The notes below the pieces were generated by a model that saw nothing but the letters and a program-made list of their open reading frames with translations, did no database searches and had not been told where the DNA came from. Both the position numbers and the translations under genes were made by a program. DNA of 7,764 bases from Methanobacterium sp. (GTDB lineage: Archaea; Methanobacteriota; Methanobacteria; Methanobacteriales; Methanobacteriaceae), in contig WASR01000268.1 in NCBI GenBank assembly GCA_009712615.1, positions 3,789 through 11,552 on the forward strand, read 5' to 3'. This document shows positions 1 through 5,369 of this stretch, one piece after another (positions within the stretch are counted from its first letter, which is position 1; each line of letters starts with the position of its first letter).

Positions 1-76
1 TTAGAGTGATTATAAAGGTTTAGAGTGATTATAAAGGTTTAGAGTGATTATAAAGGTTTAGAGTGATTATAAAGAT
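1..76. repeat. Four tandem 19-bp repeats with TATA-like cores, upstream of the receiver gene
   Basis: The unit TTAGAGTGATTATAAAGGT occurs head to tail at 1-19, 20-38 and 39-57 without mismatch. A fourth copy at 58-76 differs by one base (G to A at unit position 18). The array starts at the window edge, so it may extend further left. There are no spacers. Every unit contains GATTATAAAG, which resembles an archaeal TATA box, and the last copy ends 42 bp before the receiver start codon. The array could be a set of operator or promoter elements for that gene, or a minisatellite that happens to lie there. The repetition is seen directly; the regulatory role is inference. Confidence 0.95.
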
Positions 77-98
77 AGGACCTAAAAAAAAATTGATA
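62..98 (+). promoter_or_regulatory. Candidate promoter of the receiver gene inside the last tandem repeat
   Basis: TTATAAAG at 67-74 in the last repeat copy is the best TATA-like element before the receiver gene. A start site about 25 bp downstream would fall near 95-98 and give a leader of roughly 20 nt. The leader carries an A9 tract (84-92) and a weak Shine-Dalgarno candidate, AAGGA at 103-107, 11 nt before the ATG. Identical TATA-like cores in the other three copies make it unclear which one, if any, is used. Confidence 0.35.
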
Positions 99-118
99 AT
101 TTAAGGACTGGGATTTCT

Positions 119-481
119 ATGAATATTGTCGTAGCTGAACTGGAAGAGAAAACAATTCATGAACTAAAAAACATCCTTCCAAACCTCGGACACAAGATAT
201 GCTGCATCGTAACATCTGGTGAAGAAGCAGTTCAAAAAACCCTTGAAATTGCTCCTGATCTTGTGATTATGGACATAGATTTGAAGGGTGAGATGAAGGG
301 AGTGGATGCTGGAAGAAAAATTATGGAAGACTACAATATCCCAGTCATATTCATGACAGTTTTCACCAAGAACTGTTTAACCAAATCTTTACAACTCCCT
401 GAAAATGCCATAACTGTATCTAAACCATTAAAACAGGACCATTTGAAGTACGCTATCTCCATTGCATTGGATAACCTCTGA
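119..481 (+). CDS. Stand-alone receiver-domain response regulator (CheY-like)
   Basis: This 120-residue protein is one receiver (REC) domain with no output domain, so it probably acts by protein-protein contact or phosphotransfer in the cytoplasm. Seen: phosphoacceptor D52 in VIMDIDL, the switch threonine T80 in FMTVF, and the conserved lysine K102 in SKPL. The Mg2+ site at the end of strand 1, usually ED or DD, reads E7-L8, so one of the two acidic residues is replaced by leucine. This may alter metal binding or phosphorylation. The start is the first ATG of the frame; its Shine-Dalgarno (AAGGA) is weak and distant. The histidine kinase on the opposite strand converges on it with a 13-bp gap and is the obvious candidate partner, but the two are not cotranscribed. 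Family assignment is firm; pairing is inference. Confidence 0.93.
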   Translation: MNIVVAELEEKTIHELKNILPNLGHKICCIVTSGEEAVQKTLEIAPDLVIMDIDLKGEMKGVDAGRKIMEDYNIPVIFMTVFTKNCLTKSLQLPENAITVSKPLKQDHLKYAISIALDNL

Positions 482-497
482 AAAAGCTTCAGTTTCA
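478..497. terminator. Overlapping inverted repeats between the convergent stop codons
   Basis: CTGAA (478-482) pairs with TTCAG (488-492). An alternative pairing, TGAAA (479-483) with TTTCA (493-497), has the two stop codons at its ends. With only 13 bp between the genes, any terminator must sit here or inside the neighbouring coding sequence. The stems are short, no long U tract follows on either strand, and archaeal termination depends mainly on U tracts. A bidirectional termination role is therefore only a possibility. Confidence 0.25.
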
Positions 498-2492
498 TAT
501 CCTTTCTATGTACTTGATCTCTGTGAATTTGAAGCTGTAACTTGTGCCTTTATCTGTTTCAATCATAATTTCGGCGTCTAGTTGTTCACTTAAACTATAA
601 ATAAGCTGCATTCCAAGGCTTTCATTTGTATGGAGTTTATCTGAAGAAAATCCAACACCATCATCTTCCAAACTCAACAAATAATGTCCATTTACCCTTA
701 AAAATTCCAGGTTGATGTTGCCTTCTCCCTTGGGAAAGGCGTATTTGATGGAGTTGGTTAGAATTTCTGTTATCAAAAGCCCTACAGGTACTGCGGTGTC
801 TATGGATAGGGATATGTTCATAATATCCATTTTAATTCCTATTTTATTTTGATCCACTCCATAGGAGATTGTAAGCTGCGTTACCAGGTTTTCTATATAA
901 TTTTTGAAGTTGATGTTTGAGAGATCGTTGGATCTGTAGAGACCTTCATGAACCATGCTTATGGATCTCACCCTGTTTTCACTCTCCCTTAAAACTTGGA
1001 GCGATAGTTCATCCGTCACGTACCTTGATTGTAGATTCAAAAGACTGCTTATTATTTGGAGATTATTTTTAACACGGTGGTGTATCTCACGAACCAGGAG
1101 TTCTTTCTCTTTTAGGGTGTTGTTGAGTCTGGTTATGTCCATGTAGGATATCAGTACATCTTCGGTTGTGGGTATGGTTGTGACAGTCAACATGACATCC
1201 TTAAAATCCCCATTTCTGTCCATGAATTTTACAGCATAGGTCCGGGGTAGGTTATTGTTGTGCTTTCTTTCTTTGCTGTACTTTTTCATCATGTCCAGAT
1301 CTGTTCCTTTAAAGAAGTCCATCCATGACATTTTTGACTCTATTTCAGGCTTCGAATACTTGGATAGGTGTTCAAATTCTGTGTTTACCATTGTGAACTT
1401 TCCATCATTACCATGTATGGTCATGGCTGTTCCTGTGTTGTTGAACACATTTTTGTACTTCAAACGACTCTTTGAAACAATTTCTCTCGAGGTTTCCATT
1501 GATTCCAGCATATGGTTTATGTTTTTTGTGAGGTCAGATAGTTCATCATCACCATCGACACCAATCCTTTGATGTGGATCATTATTCCTTGTGATAACCT
1601 TAACCCTTTCAGTCAGATGTTTGAGTCTGGCAAGTACCATTCTGTCGATGTAAAAAAGAACAATTAAAGCTAAAAGTGAACCTGAAACTATGAATGCCAC
1701 CAATAAATACGAAAATGTTTCGTATGCATTGTTTAATATTGTATGGGGTTCATCAACTTCTAAATCAAAAATTGCTTCTCCCTGTTTATTTCTTAGGATT
1801 GAAATTCCCTGTACATTTCCATTGAAATTGTTTATCCATATTGGGGAATTTTCAGAAAAGTTAGCATCCACACCCCCGTAGAATGGAAGTTGTTTGGTGC
1901 TCAAAGGAGTGAACTTGAAGCTGCTGTTCTGATTTCCCAAAACCTTCTGTATACCTGTTTGATCGAGGGGTGTTCCGGTAATCAGTGTATTCATGTTCCC
2001 TCCAGATGTTTTCATTTTGATGGAAGCAATTAGATAGGTTTGATTATCCAAAAGCAGCACTCCATTTGGGTTGTAATTTTCTGATGTACTGTTTGTTAGT
2101 TCATCCTGTTTTGAAAGGTAGGTTTGAACAGGTTCTGTGATATTGGTTAAACTTTCATTAGTTTGTGTGTAATATTTAGCATATTTAGGCTGATTCTGTG
2201 AGTCTAAAACCATCACCAGTTGTATGTTGGTGTTTGAAATTAACTGTTCGAGTGTTGTGTTGTTGAAATTTAAGTTGGGATTCTGTTTGGCAAGTTTGGC
2301 TGTTGATGAGTTGAGTTCTGATAGTTCCTTGACTACCTGTTCATTTAAAATTCCGGCATCGTTGTAGGCTATGTTCTCCTCTATATCCGATAGGTTGTTC
2401 ATGAAGAGGAAGTTGGAGATGATCAGTAGTAAAATGGTGAGGCATAAAATGGTTAAGCACACAACAAAAAGTGTTTTTACTCTCAAATTCAT
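495..2492 (-). CDS. Membrane sensor histidine kinase: CHASE4-like sensor, HAMP, PAS, HisKA_2, HATPase
   Basis: This 665-residue two-pass membrane kinase has TM1 at about 7-31, an extracytoplasmic region at about 32-258, and TM2 at about 261-283. A HAMP linker (about 284-335), a PAS domain (about 343-458), an HisKA_2 dimerisation/phosphoacceptor box and a HATPase_c domain (about 565-657) follow. The phosphoacceptor lies in EIHHRVKNNLQ (H471/H472). The ATP lid shows the N box around N580, the G1 box DDGVGF (610-615) and the G2 box around G627. The outer region resembles CHASE4 (a helix ending in ELSELNSSTAKLA, then NIQLVMVLDSQ) but lacks the usual Trp/Asp-rich WWD-type motif after that helix, so the domain name is tentative and the ligand unknown. 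The ATG has AAGGT 6 nt upstream. The convergent receiver is the likely partner. No terminator is visible between pstS and this gene, so some transcripts may come from the upstream operon. Confidence 0.95.
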   Translation of the reverse strand: MNLRVKTLFVVCLTILCLTILLLIISNFLFMNNLSDIEENIAYNDAGILNEQVVKELSELNSSTAKLAKQNPNLNFNNTTLEQLISNTNIQLVMVLDSQNQPKYAKYYTQTNESLTNITEPVQTYLSKQDELTNSTSENYNPNGVLLLDNQTYLIASIKMKTSGGNMNTLITGTPLDQTGIQKVLGNQNSSFKFTPLSTKQLPFYGGVDANFSENSPIWINNFNGNVQGISILRNKQGEAIFDLEVDEPHTILNNAYETFSYLLVAFIVSGSLLALIVLFYIDRMVLARLKHLTERVKVITRNNDPHQRIGVDGDDELSDLTKNINHMLESMETSREIVSKSRLKYKNVFNNTGTAMTIHGNDGKFTMVNTEFEHLSKYSKPEIESKMSWMDFFKGTDLDMMKKYSKERKHNNNLPRTYAVKFMDRNGDFKDVMLTVTTIPTTEDVLISYMDITRLNNTLKEKELLVREIHHRVKNNLQIISSLLNLQSRYVTDELSLQVLRESENRVRSISMVHEGLYRSNDLSNINFKNYIENLVTQLTISYGVDQNKIGIKMDIMNISLSIDTAVPVGLLITEILTNSIKYAFPKGEGNINLEFLRVNGHYLLSLEDDGVGFSSDKLHTNESLGMQLIYSLSEQLDAEIMIETDKGTSYSFKFTEIKYIERI

Positions 2493-2498
2493 AATTTA

Positions 2499-2566
2499 AC
2501 CTTGGTATCAATGTACATCCTTAAATTGCAGAACCCTAGTTTTTCGAAGAAATAAAATATTTTTCT
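2499..2566 (-). promoter_or_regulatory. Candidate promoter and ribosome binding site of the histidine kinase gene
   Basis: Read on the minus strand, CAGAAAAATATTTTATTTC (2567-2549) combines a purine-rich BRE-like stretch with an AT-rich TATA-like element at about 2560-2551. A start site near 2530 would give a leader of about 38 nt. The Shine-Dalgarno candidate AAGGT (2503-2499) lies 6 nt before the ATG. The TATA element is not a strong consensus match. Confidence 0.4.
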
Positions 2567-2628
2567 GAATTTGATCTTGGACTTGAATATCATTCACATG
2601 TCAATTTCTTTAAGATCAGTTTATCAGA

Positions 2629-2648
2629 TTTTTTTTGGTCTTTTTTTT
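2629..2648 (+). terminator. Double T8 tract on the + strand with no gene feeding it
   Basis: Two runs of eight T (2629-2636 and 2641-2648) are separated by GGTC. Paired U tracts like this are typical archaeal terminators for a + strand transcript, but no + strand gene ends here. On the minus strand, where the pstS message would run, the tract reads as poly-A and cannot be a U-tract terminator. It may end an unrecognised short + strand RNA starting inside the 2493-2666 gap, or it may be chance AT-rich sequence. Confidence 0.25.
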
Positions 2649-2666
2649 AACTTTATTGTGGATTTG

Positions 2667-3527
2667 TTATCCTCCTGATGGACCTATTCCTATGCCTGTG
2701 TTGGAGTAGCTGGATTTTGAACCATATTCAACGCCGTTTATTATTTTTTGTCCTTCTGGACTCATTGAAAATTCGATGAAGTCTTTTATTTCACCTGTAG
2801 CACTGCCCTTAACCAAAAACAGCATGGATCTTGTTAGTGTGTAGCTTCCATTTTCCACATTTTCCTGTGTTAAGGTTACGTTGTTAATTTTTAAGGTTTT
2901 AACCTCCGAATTTAGGGCGTTGTTTGAAACGTATCCTATTGTGCCTGATGAAACTGCAACAGTTTGCAGAGCTCCATAGGTGGAGGTTGCCACCACCACG
3001 TTACTTGCGTACTCATCTCCACCCATGATGTACTGTTCAAAATCGTATCTTGTACCAGAACCCTTTTCCCTGATTACTGGCGTTATTTTTTGGTTATTTC
3101 CCCCTAGTTCTTCCCAGTTTACAATTTTTCCACTGAAAATCTTGTTCAATTCACCGGTGCTTATACTGTTAACTGGGTTTTCCAGGTTCACTATTATGGC
3201 AACAGGATCCTTGCCTAGGTTGTACTGTGACAATCCGTCGGACTCTGTAGCTGTTAAATTTCTTGAAGACATTCCAATGTCCACTTTTCCGGCTTTAACA
3301 TTGTTTACACCTGCTTCTGAATCTCCGCCCTGCACATCTATTTTGACCCCAGGATTTTTTTCCATGTAAGCCTTGGCCAGGGCAGTTGCCACAGGATATA
3401 CCGATGTGGATCCTTCAATGGTTATATCATTGGATTTGTTGTACTGATTCAGTCCTGTGTAAACTGCGGTAATAATTATCAGGGCTGCCACAACAGTTAT
3501 GAATAGATGATATTTTTTCAGTTTCAT
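2667..3527 (-). CDS. pstS: PstS-type phosphate-binding protein, N-terminally anchored or secreted
   Basis: This 286-residue periplasmic-binding-protein fold belongs to the PstS group, which captures phosphate outside the membrane and normally hands it to the PstCAB ABC importer. An N-terminal hydrophobic segment (about 8-25) follows MKLKK. There is no lipobox cysteine, so it is held by an uncleaved anchor or processed by signal peptidase. Ligand-site signatures are visible: GSTSVYP (39-45), DIGMSSR (83-89) and REKGSGTRYDFE (153-164). The C-terminus ends in a Gly/Ser tail. I chose ATG 3527 because GGAGAT (3537-3532) sits 4 nt before it; a TTG at 3539 would add four residues and would overlap that site. 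The MFS gene ends 23 bp upstream, so both are probably one operon. No pstC, pstA, pstB or phoU is in the window, so this is an orphan binding protein here. Binding of another oxyanion cannot be excluded. Confidence 0.92.
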   Translation of the reverse strand: MKLKKYHLFITVVAALIIITAVYTGLNQYNKSNDITIEGSTSVYPVATALAKAYMEKNPGVKIDVQGGDSEAGVNNVKAGKVDIGMSSRNLTATESDGLSQYNLGKDPVAIIVNLENPVNSISTGELNKIFSGKIVNWEELGGNNQKITPVIREKGSGTRYDFEQYIMGGDEYASNVVVATSTYGALQTVAVSSGTIGYVSNNALNSEVKTLKINNVTLTQENVENGSYTLTRSMLFLVKGSATGEIKDFIEFSMSPEGQKIINGVEYGSKSSYSNTGIGIGPSGG

Positions 3528-3531
3528 TGTT

Positions 3532-3537
3532 ATCTCC
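3532..3537 (-). promoter_or_regulatory. Ribosome binding site that fixes the pstS start
   Basis: GGAGAT on the minus strand is the best Shine-Dalgarno match in the window and is followed after 4 nt (AACA) by ATG 3527. It excludes the upstream in-frame TTG at 3539 as the likely start. Its position in the 23-bp gap after the MFS stop fits translation from a shared MFS-pstS message. Confidence 0.8.
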
Positions 3538-3550
3538 AATTAAATGATTC

Positions 3551-5032
3551 TCAAGTTTTTGGATTCTGGCCCTTGTTTGATTTGAAAACATCTTTGAGCC
3601 ATGTCATTGTGAGGCTGTATTTTTTTATGTAGCCCTCGAGGTCAAAGGTTGAAATTAGGAGTATTATACTTAACACAGCTCCAAACAGGAATATGCTTTC
3701 GAATCCGTTCATGAAATCTGAAGCCTGTGATCCTGTGAGAACCAGTTTGCCGCTTAGGGCTGTTTGGGATATGGCTGTACTTATTATTAGTCCTGCAAAG
3801 GCATTTCCAAGCACTGATCCCAGGTTTTTGGTCAGTGTCATCATGGCAGAAACCTGTGTCTTGTATTCTGCGGGTATTACAGATAGGAGCATTTTGTTGT
3901 TGGGTGACTGGTAAAATCCGTATCCCAGTCCAAGTACTATGAAGGCTGCTATTATGAAGTACCAGTTGGCAGTTGTTTGGAAACCGTGGATCATGACTGT
4001 GGCTATGATGCAGCTAACACCCGCGGTTATGGCCAAGGGTTTAACACCGATCTTGTCTGCCAATCCACCAGCAAGGAGTGATATGAACATGGCTGCAAAC
4101 CAAACCACACTTATGAGCACCCCGGAAATGTTTACTGGAACTCCAATGACCTTCTGCAGGTAAAACGGCAGTATAAACAGTGCCATGTACAGTATGATGT
4201 AGTTTAATAATAGGCCTGTGATGTAGGCTGAGAATGTGATGCTTCGAAACACTGCGAATCTGAATAGGGGTTCTTCATGTTTCGCTTCAACCCAGACAAA
4301 AAGGCCTCCAAATATCATTGCAAGAATGAGCAGCACCATATCGTACACATTGAAACCAAATTTTTGTGCCATTATAAGGGTGATGGTGATGGTGAAAAGG
4401 GCTGCTGCCTGTAAAATAGCTCCTTTACAGTCAAGTATTTTGGTGAATATGCTTCTACCACTTAATTTAGGATATTTCTTCCTATATTTCTCCCTTAAAT
4501 TTATGAGGTCAAAATCGTGGTCTGCTTCTTGTTTTTGTGCTGTAAACAGGTAGACCACAATACTTAGGAGTCCGAATGGGATTACTGCCAGGAATATGTA
4601 CTGCCAGCCAAGGTAGGCTGCTATGTAGCCACCTACTAGGGGGCCTACTGCGTAACCTCCAGATAGTGCTATGAGTAAGAATCCGAGTGCAAATCCCAGT
4701 CTTTCTTTGGGAAATGTTTTATCAAGAATAGCGTAATATACAGATGCCATGAATCCTGCTGCAAATCCTTGTACAGCCCTGAGTAATATCAGGGTGTCTG
4801 GAGAGCTTGAATAAAAACACAAAAGTGATGTGGTTATCCAGAGTATTGTACCTGCTATGAAAAATTTCTTTCTACTCCAGAGTCCGCCTATTCTTCCAAG
4901 GAATATGACGGATATTGTGAGTGTTAAGAGGTAGATGTTGGATATCCAGGTTGCAGTTATGACGTCTGCATGGTAATATTCTGTTATGGTTGGTAGGGTT
5001 ATGTTCACCATACCTATGTAAAAATTGAACAT
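3551..5032 (-). CDS. MFS transporter, DHA2/EmrB-QacA-like 14-TM type (first ATG; true start probably upstream)
   Basis: From the first ATG this is a 493-residue polytopic protein of the major facilitator superfamily, most like proton-coupled drug exporters of the 14-helix DHA2 group. Signatures, numbered from this ATG: a motif A-like loop GRIGGLWSRKKF (47-58), motif B LRAVQGFAAG (84-93), motif C region GGYAVGPLVGG (125-135), and a second-half loop GGLADKIG (322-329). The substrate cannot be read from sequence. A charged stretch of about 25 residues (177-201, LREKYRKKYPK and on) lies between the usual FD and D-x-x-G positions after TM6 and looks like an insertion. ATG 5032 falls inside TM1: the frame stays open to 5137 and supplies the missing half of that helix, so the mature protein is very likely about 34 residues longer. 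The gene is probably the first of an operon with pstS. Confidence 0.9.
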   Translation of the reverse strand: MFNFYIGMVNITLPTITEYYHADVITATWISNIYLLTLTISVIFLGRIGGLWSRKKFFIAGTILWITTSLLCFYSSSPDTLILLRAVQGFAAGFMASVYYAILDKTFPKERLGFALGFLLIALSGGYAVGPLVGGYIAAYLGWQYIFLAVIPFGLLSIVVYLFTAQKQEADHDFDLINLREKYRKKYPKLSGRSIFTKILDCKGAILQAAALFTITITLIMAQKFGFNVYDMVLLILAMIFGGLFVWVEAKHEEPLFRFAVFRSITFSAYITGLLLNYIILYMALFILPFYLQKVIGVPVNISGVLISVVWFAAMFISLLAGGLADKIGVKPLAITAGVSCIIATVMIHGFQTTANWYFIIAAFIVLGLGYGFYQSPNNKMLLSVIPAEYKTQVSAMMTLTKNLGSVLGNAFAGLIISTAISQTALSGKLVLTGSQASDFMNGFESIFLFGAVLSIILLISTFDLEGYIKKYSLTMTWLKDVFKSNKGQNPKT

Positions 5033-5134
5033 GAAGTTAACAAGGCATATGGCTAATAAAATAAACCAAAGTTGTAGAGAACTCGTTTCAGATATTAAAG
5101 GTCTGATAAAATTTTTACTGAGTTTTATTCCAAT
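5033..5134 (-). other. Likely N-terminal coding extension of the MFS gene, with no standard start codon
   Basis: Upstream of ATG 5032 the same frame runs 35 codons to an in-frame TGA (5140-5138) and encodes a short polar N-terminus, then LQLWFILLAICLVNF. Joined to MFNFYIGMVNITLP this makes a complete TM1, as DHA2 proteins have. None of the 35 codons is ATG, GTG or TTG. The best candidate is ATT at 5134-5132, preceded by GGTG (5144-5141) with 6 nt spacing; this gives 527 residues. Alternatively, one base is missing in the A5 run at 5138-5134. One extra A would join ATG 5151 to the MFS frame (MGRCEKIGIKLSK and on). Confidence 0.6.
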
Positions 5135-5151
5135 TTTTCACACCGGCCCAT
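5125..5151 (-). other. Short upstream reading frame (8 codons) overlapping the MFS start region
   Basis: ATG 5151 begins a frame that encodes MGRCEKLE and stops at TAA 5127-5125, overlapping the first codons of the MFS extension in the -1 frame. No Shine-Dalgarno is evident before it, but the predicted transcript start is only about 15-20 nt away, so near-leaderless initiation is possible. It could be a regulatory leader peptide, the displaced true start of the MFS gene, or meaningless. Confidence 0.25.
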
Positions 5152-5164
5152 TTCAGTTTTGTTT

Positions 5165-5210
5165 TACAATCAATGATTATGAAACAAACCCATAAATATA
5201 ATTTTCTTTT
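5165..5210 (-). promoter_or_regulatory. Archaeal promoter of the MFS-pstS operon
   Basis: On the minus strand an A-rich BRE-like stretch (AAAAGAAAA, 5210-5202) runs straight into TTATATTTA (5201-5193), the clearest BRE/TATA combination in the window. The start site about 25 bp further on would be near 5170-5165, giving a leader of about 30-35 nt to ATT 5134 or well over 100 nt to ATG 5032. The long leader in the second case is another reason to prefer the upstream start. Confidence 0.6.
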
Positions 5211-5211
5211 T

Positions 5212-5272
5212 GTGAACTTTTATTCACTATTAGTGTTTTTTTTATCTTCTGCAATGCACTACGTTTATTCAC
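5212..5272. promoter_or_regulatory. Possible operator sites upstream of the MFS promoter
   Basis: GTGAA (5212-5216) and TTCAC (5223-5227) form an inverted repeat with a 6-bp spacer immediately upstream of the BRE. TTTATTCAC occurs at 5219-5227 and again at 5264-5272, 45 bp apart. In this AT-rich gap such short repeats can arise by chance, but their position suits a regulator or activator site. Confidence 0.25.
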
Positions 5273-5315
5273 AAGTTAAAAAGAATAATACAATTCACAA
5301 CTGAAGACCACAACT

Positions 5316-5340
5316 AAAAAAAACATATTAAAAAAAGTAT
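5316..5340 (-). terminator. Poly-U terminator after the propeller gene
   Basis: Minus-strand transcription past the stop of the propeller gene meets T7 (5336-5330) and then T8 (5323-5316) within 60 nt, with no stem-loop. Paired U tracts are the usual archaeal signal. It separates the propeller gene from the MFS-pstS unit. Confidence 0.65.
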
Positions 5341-5369
5341 AGTAAATTAAAACAATTAAATAGGAGGAA

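Noticed and set aside
1..76. CRISPR array
   Set aside because: The 19-bp units are directly adjacent with no spacers, and the unit is shorter than usual CRISPR repeats.
955..1572. Open reading frames on the + strand opposite the kinase gene
   Set aside because: They lie inside a well-supported kinase gene, their translations show no domain pattern, and they have no promoter or ribosome binding site; they are shadows of the coding strand.
2629..2648. T tracts as the terminator of pstS
   Set aside because: pstS is on the minus strand, where the tract is poly-A; the polarity is wrong for a U-tract terminator.
2980..3369. A 129-codon + strand frame opposite pstS
   Set aside because: It is antisense to conserved PstS motifs, and its composition is what the reverse of a binding-protein gene would give.
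2667..3527. Lipoprotein anchoring of PstS
   Set aside because: There is no cysteine after the hydrophobic segment, so no lipobox.
3528..3539. TTG 3539 as the pstS start
   Set aside because: It overlaps the Shine-Dalgarno GGAGAT, which is ideally placed for ATG 3527, and it would add only four residues (MEIT) with no family support.
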